A stretch of DNA of 21,456 nucleotides, taken from assembly GCA_955652925.1 (NCBI GenBank), contig CATPCO010000438.1, positions 1 through 21,456 on the forward strand, in the 5' to 3' direction. The stretch's first letter is position 1. The number at the start of each line of letters is the position of its first letter. Positions 1-7,043 of this stretch are shown piece by piece. The notes under the pieces were generated by a model. It was given only the letters and a program-made list of their open reading frames with translations. It made no database searches and was not told the DNA's origin. The translations under genes were made by a program, and so were the position numbers. The DNA is from an uncultured Xanthobacteraceae bacterium (lineage in GTDB: Bacteria; Pseudomonadota; Alphaproteobacteria; Rhizobiales; Xanthobacteraceae).

Positions 1-29
1 GACCCTCGCGATTGACCCTCGCGATTGAC
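1..29. repeat. 13-bp tandem duplication at the left edge
   Basis: Positions 1-13 and 14-26 carry the same 13-base unit (gaccctcgcgatt), and 27-29 begin a third copy. The repeat places a TGA stop in two of the three forward frames (13-15 and 26-28), so any gene arriving from the left in those frames ends here. I see no gene that can be supported in 1-103; this stretch only serves as the leader of the GDP-fucose synthase gene. Confidence 0.6.
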
Positions 30-103
30 ATCGGCATGCATTCCAAACTATCGCGGTCACCATTGCCCGCCCCGCTTGCCGAGCGGAAGAATGGAATCAT
101 GCG

Positions 104-1054
104 ATGGTCGCAAAGCTATTTGGCCTTGCAGGAAAACGCATCTACGTGGCGGGCCACACCGGCATGGTCGGCTCCGCGATTGTGCGCCGTCTTTCGACCA
201 TTCCAGGTGAGATCATCACCGCGCCCCGGGCCGTCGTCGATCTGGAACGACAGGACCAGACGGAAGAGTTTCTCAATGCGCGCAAACCCGATGTCGTGAT
301 CGTGGCCGCCGCCAAAGTCGGCGGAATCCATGCCAACAACGCCTATCCCGCCGAATTCATCTCCGTGAATCTGGCGATCGCCCGCAACACCATCGATGCG
401 AGCTACAAGGCAGGCGTGAAGAAGCTTTTGTTTCTTGGCTCGTCCTGCATCTATCCCAGGCTTGCTCGCCAGCCGATGGCGGAGGGGGAATTGCTGACCG
501 GCCCGCTCGAACCGACCAACCAATGGTACGCCGTGGCCAAGATCGCCGGTATCAAGCTGTGCCAGGCCTATCGACGTCAATACGGCGCCGATTTCATTTC
601 GGTCATGCCGACCAATCTCTACGGTGCCGGCGACAACTACCATCCCGAGAACAGCCACGTGGTGGCGGCATTGATCCGGCGCTTCCACGAGGCCAAGCAT
701 CGTCGCACTCCCTCGGTGACCGTGTGGGGTACGGGAGCGCCGCTGCGCGAATTCCTGTTTGTCGACGATCTTACCGACGCCTGCGTGTTTGTTCTGGAGC
801 ACTATTCGGACGAGCAGCATGTCAATGTCGGCAGCGCGCAGGAGATAACGATCGCCGATTTTGCCAAGCTGGTGGCCGAGATCGTGGGCTATCAGGGCCG
901 GCTCGTCTTCGACACGTCGCGCCCGGACGGCGTGCCGCGCAAGCTTCTGGACAGCGCCAAGCTCAACGCGATGGGATGGCGGGCGCGCACGCCGCTACGC
1001 GAGGGACTTGCGCGAACGTATGAGGCGTTCCTCGCGGGTCATCGTGGCGTGTAG
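104..1054 (+). CDS. fcl: GDP-L-fucose synthase (epimerase/reductase)
   Basis: The product should convert GDP-4-keto-6-deoxy-D-mannose to GDP-L-fucose with NADPH in the cytoplasm, supplying fucose for surface polysaccharide. The 316-residue length is normal for the family. An N-terminal Rossmann glycine motif GHTGMVG lies at residues 17-23. The SDR catalytic pair is Tyr142 and Lys146 (WYAVAK), with Ser113/Ser114 in LGSSCIYP. Cys115 and His185 fit the epimerisation Cys and His known from the E. coli enzyme. The substrate loop GPLEPTN is also typical. The ATG at 104 has a GGA about 8 bases upstream. Its usual partner, GDP-mannose 4,6-dehydratase, is not in the window and may lie to the left. Family assignment is very secure; the pathway role is inferred. 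Confidence 0.95.
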   Translation: MVAKLFGLAGKRIYVAGHTGMVGSAIVRRLSTIPGEIITAPRAVVDLERQDQTEEFLNARKPDVVIVAAAKVGGIHANNAYPAEFISVNLAIARNTIDASYKAGVKKLLFLGSSCIYPRLARQPMAEGELLTGPLEPTNQWYAVAKIAGIKLCQAYRRQYGADFISVMPTNLYGAGDNYHPENSHVVAALIRRFHEAKHRRTPSVTVWGTGAPLREFLFVDDLTDACVFVLEHYSDEQHVNVGSAQEITIADFAKLVAEIVGYQGRLVFDTSRPDGVPRKLLDSAKLNAMGWRARTPLREGLARTYEAFLAGHRGV

Positions 1055-1070
1055 GCTCGCTGCCGCAGTG

Positions 1071-1147
1071 GTAGCCCGCGTTGAGCGCGCGAAACGCGGG
1101 GCCGCCCCGGGCCGCCCCGGATTTCGCTTTCGCTCAATCCGGGCTAC
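1071..1147. repeat. Inverted pair of REP-like palindromic elements
   Basis: Positions 1071-1087 (gtagcccgcgttgagcg) and 1131-1147 are inverted copies matching at 15 of 17 positions, so the whole block can fold into one long hairpin. Between them a 10-bp unit (gccgccccgg) is repeated at 1101-1110 and 1111-1120. The arm sequence resembles the GTAGCCCGGATTGAGCG-type interspersed repeat common in alpha- and other proteobacterial intergenic regions. It lies just after the GDP-fucose synthase stop and could also help end transcription there. Confidence 0.75.
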
Positions 1148-1188
1148 CCCGTCACGAATGTTGGGTCTCGTGAAGAACTCGACCCGAC

Positions 1189-1213
1189 CTACGAGTCTAC
1201 GCTACGAGTCTAC
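1189..1213. repeat. 13-bp-period direct repeat over a stop codon
   Basis: The 12-base unit ctacgagtctac occurs at 1189-1200 and again at 1202-1213, a period of 13. The second copy contains the stop codon (1210-1212) of the minus-strand membrane-protein gene, so the duplication borders or overlaps the end of that gene. Confidence 0.6.
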
Positions 1214-1602
1214 ACCGCGCGTCGTGCACCAAGGACAAGGTATTTCACGAACTTGAACAAGGCGTAGAGCGTCAGCTCGACCGTGGCCGTAAGCAAAAGA
1301 AGAAATATCGAACGCTGGCCCAGATCGTCGGTGATTGCGCCGCGGATTTTGTACTTCATGTCGTCGGGAAGATAGGTCTCCACCAGCGTGTAAAGCGCGT
1401 TGGTCAAAGGCAAAAGCTTCGCGTAGCTCCTGCCCAGCCAATCGAGACGATAGGCGTGCAGATAGGCATAGATTGCGTAAACGACCATAATCGTCACGGC
1501 CAGCAGGATGACCTTGCCCAGGAACAGCCAGATGAATCGGGGCTCGCGCCGGGGCAATTTGCGCAAGGCCATGGCCTCGTTCCGCGTTCCCATCTGTTCC
1601 AT
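1210..1602 (-). CDS. Small two-helix membrane protein, function unknown
   Basis: I do not recognise this 130-residue protein. It has a basic N-terminus (KLPRREPR). A first hydrophobic helix lies at about residues 23-46 and a second at about 97-120 (FLLLLTATVELTLYALF). Between them is a roughly 50-residue polar loop, so it is probably an inner-membrane protein with both ends on the same side. The start is uncertain: ATGs occur at 1602, 1593 and 1572. The one at 1572 has GGAACGAGG immediately upstream, while 1602 has no clear ribosome-binding site. It is convergent with the fucose gene and divergent from the ABC operon. The hydrophobic pattern and the absence of a better ORF on the other strand support it as real. 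Confidence 0.7.
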   Translation of the reverse strand: MEQMGTRNEAMALRKLPRREPRFIWLFLGKVILLAVTIMVVYAIYAYLHAYRLDWLGRSYAKLLPLTNALYTLVETYLPDDMKYKIRGAITDDLGQRSIFLLLLTATVELTLYALFKFVKYLVLGARRAV

Positions 1603-1685
1603 CCGGGCAGAGTTACCGCGATTCGGCTATTGCGGTCACGCGCCAAGGTATCCGCAACCACAGAGAGCAACGCCCGCTGCCGGTT

Positions 1686-1723
1686 CCCGGGTGCCGCCCC
1701 CGCGGCATCCGGGCTACTTTTTT
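1686..1723 (+). terminator. Terminator-like hairpin upstream of the ABC operon
   Basis: Positions 1686-1697 pair with 1702-1713 as a 12-bp stem (11 Watson-Crick pairs and one G-U) around a four-base CCCC loop. Six T residues follow at 1718-1723. This is the shape of a rho-independent terminator reading in the plus direction. The gene to its left is on the minus strand, so there is no obvious plus-strand transcript to end. It may stop read-through from further left, or act as an attenuator in the leader of the ABC operon. I could not pick out a convincing promoter on either side of it. Confidence 0.6.
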
Positions 1724-1805
1724 GCAGCGGTTGGTTTAAGCTCTTTTGCTTCATGGGCCCGAAAATTGCATGGTCCCAATGACAAAGCCTGCAAGTGGGG
1801 ACAAC

Positions 1806-2810
1806 ATGATTGACCGCAGACGTGTGATCCGGGGTGGCGTGGCCGCCGCTGCTTCCCTTACGGTTAGCGCGCCGCACCTTGCCCGCGCCCAACACAAGGC
1901 CAAGGTCCGCTACAACGAGGTCGTGCGCTCGGTCCTTTACGTGCCCGCCTATGTCGCTATCGCGAAGGGATATCTGGAGCAGCAGGGCATCGAGCAAACC
2001 ATGGCGACCGCCCAGGGCGGGGACAAATCCATGGCGGCACTGCTGAGCAATAGCGCCGACATCGCGCTGATCGGGCCGGAAACGGCGATTTATGTTCTCA
2101 CCAGCGATTCGCCAGTCAAGGTGCGCATCTTCTGCGGGCTCACCTCGACCGACGGCTTCATGCTGCTCGGCCGCGAAAAGGTGGACAAGTTCAACTGGAA
2201 CATGCTGCGGGGTAAGGAGATCCTGGGCTTCCGCCCTGGCAGCACGCCGCTCCTGTTCCTCGAAGCGGCGTTGCGCAAAAACGGCATCGATCCGCTCAAG
2301 GACGTCAAGCTTGTGAACAACGTCGCGATCCCCGCGCGGGTGGGTTCATGGCTCTCCGGCCAGAATCAGTTCGCCATCTTCACCGAGCCCGATCCCTCGC
2401 AGCTGGAGCTCGACGGCAAGGGCTATTTCATGGCGTCGATCGGCGAGACCGTCGGGTTTGCCGATTACACCGCCTTCATGGCGACGGACAAATATATCCA
2501 GGAAAATCCCGATACGATCCAGGGCTGGACCAACGCGATCTACAAAGCGCAGCAGTGGACGCTCGCTGCGCCAACCGATGAAATCGTCAAAACGATCGAG
2601 CCGTTCTTTCCGGGCGTGGATCCGCGCGCGCTTGCGGCCGCGTCCGATCGCTACCGCAGGCTGAAAATCTGGAAGCCCTCCCCCGTCATCGAGCCGGGCC
2701 CGATCGAGAAGTTTCAGGACATCCTGATCGAGGGCGGCGTGCTCACCCCCGACAAGCGGGTCAAGTTTGCAGACCTCGTTCGCACCGAGTTCGCCAGCAA
2801 GGCCAAGTGA
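1806..2810 (+). CDS. NitT/TauT-type ABC transporter substrate-binding protein
   Basis: This periplasmic receptor belongs to the NMT1/SsuA-like group that feeds nitrate-, taurine-, sulfonate- or pyrimidine-type ABC importers; the ligand cannot be read from the sequence. The chosen ATG at 1806 gives 334 residues, preceded by a purine-rich GTGGGGACA. The N-terminus has a twin-arginine-like signal (DRRRVIRGG, then an Ala-rich stretch) with probable cleavage after ARA near residue 27. That suggests export in a folded state. The body has the family pattern of an early VPAYVAIAKGYLEQQG segment and a GADIA-like ALLSNSADIALIG segment. In-frame starts upstream (TTG 1746, ATG 1770 and 1779) would bury the signal peptide. 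It is the first gene of a plus-strand operon and overlaps the ATPase by 4 bases. Confidence 0.88.
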   Translation: MIDRRRVIRGGVAAAASLTVSAPHLARAQHKAKVRYNEVVRSVLYVPAYVAIAKGYLEQQGIEQTMATAQGGDKSMAALLSNSADIALIGPETAIYVLTSDSPVKVRIFCGLTSTDGFMLLGREKVDKFNWNMLRGKEILGFRPGSTPLLFLEAALRKNGIDPLKDVKLVNNVAIPARVGSWLSGQNQFAIFTEPDPSQLELDGKGYFMASIGETVGFADYTAFMATDKYIQENPDTIQGWTNAIYKAQQWTLAAPTDEIVKTIEPFFPGVDPRALAAASDRYRRLKIWKPSPVIEPGPIEKFQDILIEGGVLTPDKRVKFADLVRTEFASKAK

Positions 2811-3613
2811 TCGTGGCGCCATCCGGCGGCGTCTTGCCGAAGGTCGAGCTGCGCAATGTCAATATGCAGTACTTCGGCCTCGAAGGGGAGACCGAAGCGC
2901 TTAAAGACATTTCCTTCTCCGTGGCACCCGGCGAATTCATCGCCATCATCGGGCAGAGCGGATGCGGCAAGAGCACCCTGCTCTCGCTGATCTCCGGCAT
3001 TCTGCGGCCCACCGACGGCGCGGTCCTCGTCGACGGAAAGGCCGTCAGCGGTCCCAACCGCAAGGTCGGCTACATGCTGCAACAGGATTATCTGTTCGAG
3101 TGGCGCACCATTCTGGAAAACGCGGTGCTCGGTGCCGAGATCCAGGGCGCGGACATGAGGAAGGCGCGCCGACGCGCCAAGGAGCTGTTGACCAGATACG
3201 GTCTCGGCCAGTTCCTCGATTACCTGCCGCGGCAGCTGTCGGGCGGTATGCGACAGCGCGTTGCGCTCGCGCGGACGCTTTGCACGGAGCCCGACGTCGT
3301 GCTGCTCGACGAGCCGTTCTCGGCGCTCGATTCGCAGACACGCCTTGCGCTTGCGGACGAGATTACGGACATCCTGCGCAGAGAAGGCAAGACAACCATC
3401 CTGGTAACGCACGACATCGGCGAAGCGATCAGCATGGCGGCACGCGTCATCGTGCTCTCGCGCCGACCCGGCCAGATGAAATCGGATCATCCCATAGCCT
3501 TTGCGTCCTATGACGGGCGGCGTCCGACAACATTCGAGGCGCGCAACGCGCCGGAGTTCAACCGCTATTTCAACACGCTGTGGCAGGAGCTCGAAGTCCA
3601 TGTCGAGGGTTGA
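2807..3613 (+). CDS. ABC transporter ATP-binding protein, NitT/TauT type
   Basis: This is the energy-coupling subunit of the importer, acting on the inner face of the membrane. At 268 residues it has every ABC motif. These are Walker A GQSGCGKST near residue 49, a Q-loop MLQQDYLF, the signature LSGGMRQR, Walker B VVLLDEPF with the D-loop SALD, and the switch histidine in LVTHDIGEA. The GTG start at 2807 overlaps the TGA of the binding-protein gene (GTGA), a sign of translational coupling. The SsuB/TauB-like architecture matches its neighbours. The next gene starts inside its last codons. Confidence 0.93.
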   Translation: MIVAPSGGVLPKVELRNVNMQYFGLEGETEALKDISFSVAPGEFIAIIGQSGCGKSTLLSLISGILRPTDGAVLVDGKAVSGPNRKVGYMLQQDYLFEWRTILENAVLGAEIQGADMRKARRRAKELLTRYGLGQFLDYLPRQLSGGMRQRVALARTLCTEPDVVLLDEPFSALDSQTRLALADEITDILRREGKTTILVTHDIGEAISMAARVIVLSRRPGQMKSDHPIAFASYDGRRPTTFEARNAPEFNRYFNTLWQELEVHVEG

Positions 3614-4430
3614 GCAGCTCACAATGGCGACCCCAAGCCTGCAATACCGGGAGTGGCTCGCGCGCGAGCGGCGCGGCCGCCTTTCCGTGCGCGCGGCGCA
3701 ATTCGCCATCCTCGTGGTGTTTCTGGTGCTGTGGGAGGCCCTCCCGAGAGCTCAGATCATCAATCCCCTGCTCACCAGCTATCCCTCGGCACTGTGGCCC
3801 ACATTCCTTGAACTGCTCAAGGAGACGCCGCGTCAGGCGAGCATCCTCACCCACACCTGGTTCACGGTTTTTGCGACGGTGATCGGATTTTCTGCCGCGA
3901 TGGTGTTGGGCATCGCGATTGCTGCGGCGCTGTGGTGGTGGCACGATCTTTACAAGGTGCTCGACCCCTATCTGGTCGTGGCGAACGCCATGCCGAAAAC
4001 GGCGTTCGTGCCGATCTTCTATATCTGGCTTGGCGCGACGCTCTCGATCTATGGGATGTCGCTCGCGATCTCGTTGTTCATCACCATCCTGATGATCTAC
4101 AATGGCTTTCAGGGCATCGACCCGAACAAGATCAAGCTTGCGCAAACGTTTGGGGCGACGAAGGGCCAGGTGCTCAGCAAAGTCGTGCTGCCGGGAAGCA
4201 TTCCAACCCTGATTGCGGCGCTGAAAGTCAACGTGGGCCTGTCAATGGTGGGCGTGGTGGTGGGCGAATTCCAGTCCGCCAATATCGGGCTTGGTTTTCT
4301 CATTCAATACGGGAGCCAAATCTTCAAGCTCAACATCGTGATGACGGCAATAACGATTTTGGCGCTGATCTCTTCCGTGATGTACCTCGCGATCTCCTGG
4401 CTGGAGGCCGCCGTGATGCGGCGCCGATGA
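3600..4430 (+). CDS. ABC transporter permease, NitT/TauT type
   Basis: This is the inner-membrane channel subunit of the binding-protein-dependent transport family. About six hydrophobic helices are visible, the first being FAILVVFLVLWEAL. The EAA-type loop that contacts the ATPase is present (AQTFGATKGQVLSKVVLPGS). The ATG at 3600 gives 276 residues, overlaps the ATPase by 14 bases and has a GGAG 10 bases upstream; ATG 3624 is a close alternative. The open frame extends back to 3501, but that part translates to Arg/Ser-rich sequence inside the ATPase and is not credible. Together with the two preceding genes it makes a complete importer. Confidence 0.9.
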   Translation: MSRVEQLTMATPSLQYREWLARERRGRLSVRAAQFAILVVFLVLWEALPRAQIINPLLTSYPSALWPTFLELLKETPRQASILTHTWFTVFATVIGFSAAMVLGIAIAAALWWWHDLYKVLDPYLVVANAMPKTAFVPIFYIWLGATLSIYGMSLAISLFITILMIYNGFQGIDPNKIKLAQTFGATKGQVLSKVVLPGSIPTLIAALKVNVGLSMVGVVVGEFQSANIGLGFLIQYGSQIFKLNIVMTAITILALISSVMYLAISWLEAAVMRRR

Positions 4431-5398
4431 ATCGCCGCGAATTCATTGTGCTCTTTGGCGGCGCAGCGAGCGCCGTGCCGATCCGCCGAACATGGGCGCA
4501 GAGCTACCCATCGCGCGCCATCACCCTCGTTGCTCCCATTGCTCCGGGAGGGGGCGTGGACACCGTAGCGCGGATCATTGCGGAGAAGCTGCAAGAGCGA
4601 CTGCCGCAACCGGTCGTGGTGGAGAACAGGACGGGCGCAGGCGGGCTCATCGGCGCCGCCTCTGTCGCGAAAGCCTCACCCGACGGATACACGCTCCTTG
4701 TCATGGAGCCTTCCGCGGTACTGGCGAAATGGCTGCACAAGAACGTCACTTTCGACGTCCTCACTGATTTTACGCCGATCGCACTCGTGACGACGACTCC
4801 ACTGGTGCTGTTTGCGCATCCATCGCTTCCGGTCGGTGACACCAAAGAGCTCATCGCCTACAGCAAAGCGAATCCCGGCAAGCTCTCGGCCGGCACGCCG
4901 GGCGTCGGCACGCCGCATCACATTGCGGCGTTGATGCTCAATGCCGCGGCGGGTATAGACATCCCGCAGGTGCCTTACCGGGGATCTGCGCCCGCGCTGA
5001 GTGATCTGCTTTCCGGGCAGATTCCGCTCCTGTGGGCCACACCTGTTGCGGTGCTGCCGTTCGTGCAACAGGAAAAGGTGAAGGCAATCGCAATTGCGAC
5101 GCTCGAGCGCGAGCCGATCCTGCCGCAGGTGCCGACCATCGCCGAGAGTGCCGTCCCCGGATTCCACGTCGACATCTGGCTCGGCATCGCCGCGCCTTCC
5201 CATGTGGCGGCGGAAACGGTGCGCCTTCTTGACCACGCAATTGGCGAGATCACGAGAATGCCCGAGGTCGGCAAGCACATGTCGACCTTAGGCTTCAATC
5301 TCGATTACCGGCCGGCCGAGAAGTTTCGCGAGCTGATTGGCGCAGACCATCAGCGTTATGGCGAGGTCATTCGCGCAGCCGGCATCGAGCCGAATTGA
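4427..5398 (+). CDS. Bug/TctC-family tripartite tricarboxylate binding protein
   Basis: This is a periplasmic receptor of the large Bug family, which binds small carboxylates or related compounds; most members are orphans. The ATG at 4427 overlaps the permease stop (ATGA) and gives 323 residues, the usual length. The N-terminus is a twin-arginine signal (NRREFIVLFGG) ending near TWAQ. Family marks include VAPIAPGGGVDTVARI, VVENRTGAGG, AKASPDGYTLL, and VPYRGSAPALSDLLSGQI in the pocket region. No TctA/TctB membrane genes are present. Sitting as the fourth gene of an ABC operon with full coupling is unusual for this family. Ligand unknown. Confidence 0.92.
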   Translation: MNRREFIVLFGGAASAVPIRRTWAQSYPSRAITLVAPIAPGGGVDTVARIIAEKLQERLPQPVVVENRTGAGGLIGAASVAKASPDGYTLLVMEPSAVLAKWLHKNVTFDVLTDFTPIALVTTTPLVLFAHPSLPVGDTKELIAYSKANPGKLSAGTPGVGTPHHIAALMLNAAAGIDIPQVPYRGSAPALSDLLSGQIPLLWATPVAVLPFVQQEKVKAIAIATLEREPILPQVPTIAESAVPGFHVDIWLGIAAPSHVAAETVRLLDHAIGEITRMPEVGKHMSTLGFNLDYRPAEKFRELIGADHQRYGEVIRAAGIEPN

Positions 5399-5415
5399 TT
5401 CAGTCCTTTTTGATT

Positions 5416-5464
5416 GAGCATGATCCTTTCCGAAAACCGGTTCCCACTTTTCGGGATCATGCTC
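5416..5464. repeat. GAGCATGATCC-type palindromic repeat
   Basis: Eleven-base arms at 5416-5426 and 5454-5464 are perfect inverted copies (gagcatgatcc / ggatcatgctc). They flank a core containing ccgaaaaccggttcccac. From memory, this is a very common interspersed palindrome in Bradyrhizobium and relatives. It lies between two convergent genes and covers the last codons and the TGA stop (5457-5459) of the minus-strand gene, so part of it is translated. It could also serve as a bidirectional terminator. Confidence 0.85.
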
Positions 5465-5990
5465 CAGGCTCGAGATCGACCGCAAGCGCCTTGAGCACGC
5501 GCGCGTTCATGTTGTAGCTGCCGATGAGGACAGTCAATTCGACCAGAGCGCGATCGTCAAAATGGCGCCTGACCTCCTCGAATACAGCATCCGGCACTGC
5601 AATTTCCCGTGTCATGGTGTCGGCATAGGTCAGCGCGGCGCGTTCCCGCGCAGTGAAGAATTTCGAGTCCTGCCAATCCGCAAGAGCACTACATTCTTCG
5701 AGTGTGAGCCCATCGGCAAGCGCCAGCGTCGGGACGTGCTGGCGCAAGACGTATTCACATTGCGTCAGGTGACCGATGCGAATGATGACGATCTCGCGCA
5801 GGCGGCCGCCGAGCGTCGTCTTCCAGCGCACCGCATTGGAGTGATCGAACCAGCTCTCGGCAAGCGCTGGAGTGTTCAGCAGCGTGCGGTAGATATTGAG
5901 CAAGCGGCCGCGCCGCCCCGCGCGCAGTTTTTCAACGAGACCGGAAAGCTCGGGATGCTCGTCTTCCTTGATGAGTGCCACGCGAGCCAT
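5457..5990 (-). CDS. AhpD-like / carboxymuconolactone decarboxylase family protein
   Basis: This 177-residue cytoplasmic protein carries the CMD/AhpD fold. The marker helix is TQCEYVLRQH, with Cys78 and His85. It has the single-cysteine form (CEYxxxxH) rather than the CxxC of true AhpD peroxidase-reductants. A carboxymuconolactone-decarboxylase-like or unassigned role is therefore more likely than alkylhydroperoxidase. The start at 5990 was chosen because AAGGTGAG lies just upstream; the longer frame to 6137 runs through an inverted repeat and is not protein-like. The last residues and stop lie in a palindromic repeat. It follows aroE on the same strand but is separated by a 137-bp repeat block, so co-transcription is uncertain. 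Confidence 0.85.
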   Translation of the reverse strand: MARVALIKEDEHPELSGLVEKLRAGRRGRLLNIYRTLLNTPALAESWFDHSNAVRWKTTLGGRLREIVIIRIGHLTQCEYVLRQHVPTLALADGLTLEECSALADWQDSKFFTARERAALTYADTMTREIAVPDAVFEEVRRHFDDRALVELTVLIGSYNMNARVLKALAVDLEPGA

Positions 5991-6005
5991 GGTTAGTCTC
6001 ACCTT

Positions 6006-6142
6006 GTAGGGTGCGCAAAGGCGCCGCCCGAGATCAAAAAGCACCAATACTTCATTGCGGCGCCGTGCGCACGCGTACGAGCCGACGAGCGGGGTAGAAG
6101 GCGTGCGCACGCGGCGCGAGAGCGCCGCTTTGCGCACCCTAC
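6006..6142. repeat. Inverted repeat block of the GTAGGGTGCGCAAAG type
   Basis: Positions 6006-6020 (gtagggtgcgcaaag) recur as an inverted copy at 6128-6142. Inside, cgtgcgcacgcg occurs at 6064-6075 and 6102-6113. The block fills most of the 176-base gap between the shikimate dehydrogenase and the CMD-family gene. It resembles Rhizobiales interspersed palindromes and could form a large hairpin in the transcript. It may attenuate or stabilise mRNA between the two genes. Confidence 0.75.
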
Positions 6143-6166
6143 GGTTCTACGGTTGGAGGAGGGTTC

Positions 6167-7009
6167 TCACGTCGTCGCCTCGATCATGGAGCGCAGCTCC
6201 GGCGTAATCTCGGGCATGATCCCGAACCAGCTGTGGAAGGCGGGGCGCGCCTGATTGAGCAACATGCCGAGCCCATTTACGGTGGGATTGCCCCGCTTGC
6301 GGGCGGCGGCGAGGAGCGCCGTCTCGCGCGGGATATAGACAATGTCCGAGACCAGCGCGGTCACGGGCAACGCATCGAGGGAAAGATCGAGAGCCCGCTG
6401 CCCGACCATCCCCTGATTGGTGGTGTTGACCAGCATCGCCGCACCAGCAAGGGCTGCTGCGCGACCTTTCCATTCGATCGCAGTAATCGGCTGGCCCCAT
6501 TCCGCTTCCAGTTCTTTGGCGCGCGCAAACGTGCGATTGACGAGCCGGATCTCGCGGGCGCCCTGGTCGAGTAACCCCGCGAGCACGGCGCGAGCGCCGC
6601 CGCCGGCACCGATGACGACAATGGGACCCTTGTCGGCACGCCAGCCCGGCTGCGCTTCGCGAATGCTTTCGACATAGCCGAAGGCGTCGTGATTGTAGCC
6701 CGCGAGCGATCCATCCGGCGCCGCAACGACGCAATTGACGGCGCCGATTCGCCGCGCCAGCGGATCGAGCTCATCCACGAGATCGAGCGCAGCCTGCTTG
6801 TGCGGGATGGTCAGATTACAGCCCGCAAAGCCGAGCGGCGCAAGGGCGCGCAAGGCCGCCGCCAGGCGATCCTTCGTGATCGCGAACGGGACGTAGGTGC
6901 CGGTCAATCCGTAGCGCGCGAGCCAGTAATTGTGCAGCTTCGGCGAGCGCGAATGCATCACCGGGTCACCCATGACACCGGCGAGCAGGAAATGATCAGG
7001 ATGCCTCAT
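6167..7009 (-). CDS. aroE: Shikimate dehydrogenase family protein
   Basis: The enzyme would reduce 3-dehydroshikimate to shikimate with NADPH, or act on a related quinate-type substrate. From the ATG at 7009 it has 280 residues. Seen motifs are the substrate serines in MHSRSPKLH, catalytic Lys in NLTIPHK, Asn in GAVNCV, Asp in GYNHDAFG, the nucleotide loop GAGGGARAV and the NADP-type NRTFAR. The usual NTD triplet reads NHD here. A TTG at 7021 with a TTGAG five bases upstream could add four residues (MHHA); ATG 7009 fits the N-terminal length of relatives as I remember them. It lies between the lyase gene and the CMD gene, in what looks like a catabolic cluster. It may therefore not be the housekeeping copy. 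Confidence 0.88.
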   Translation of the reverse strand: MRHPDHFLLAGVMGDPVMHSRSPKLHNYWLARYGLTGTYVPFAITKDRLAAALRALAPLGFAGCNLTIPHKQAALDLVDELDPLARRIGAVNCVVAAPDGSLAGYNHDAFGYVESIREAQPGWRADKGPIVVIGAGGGARAVLAGLLDQGAREIRLVNRTFARAKELEAEWGQPITAIEWKGRAAALAGAAMLVNTTNQGMVGQRALDLSLDALPVTALVSDIVYIPRETALLAAARKRGNPTVNGLGMLLNQARPAFHSWFGIMPEITPELRSMIEATT

Positions 7010-7043
7010 TGCATGATGCAATCGCGCTCAACCGCATTGGGAT

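Noticed and set aside
116..820. 234-codon open frame on the minus strand
   Set aside because: It is antisense to GDP-fucose synthase, whose catalytic motifs are intact.
2714..3709. 331-codon open frame on the minus strand
   Set aside because: It is antisense to the ABC ATPase with all its motifs; no protein family is recognisable.
3932..4426. N-terminal extension of the Bug receptor frame
   Set aside because: The frame is open back to 3932, but this part overlaps the permease gene. The receptor has a proper twin-arginine signal starting at 4427.
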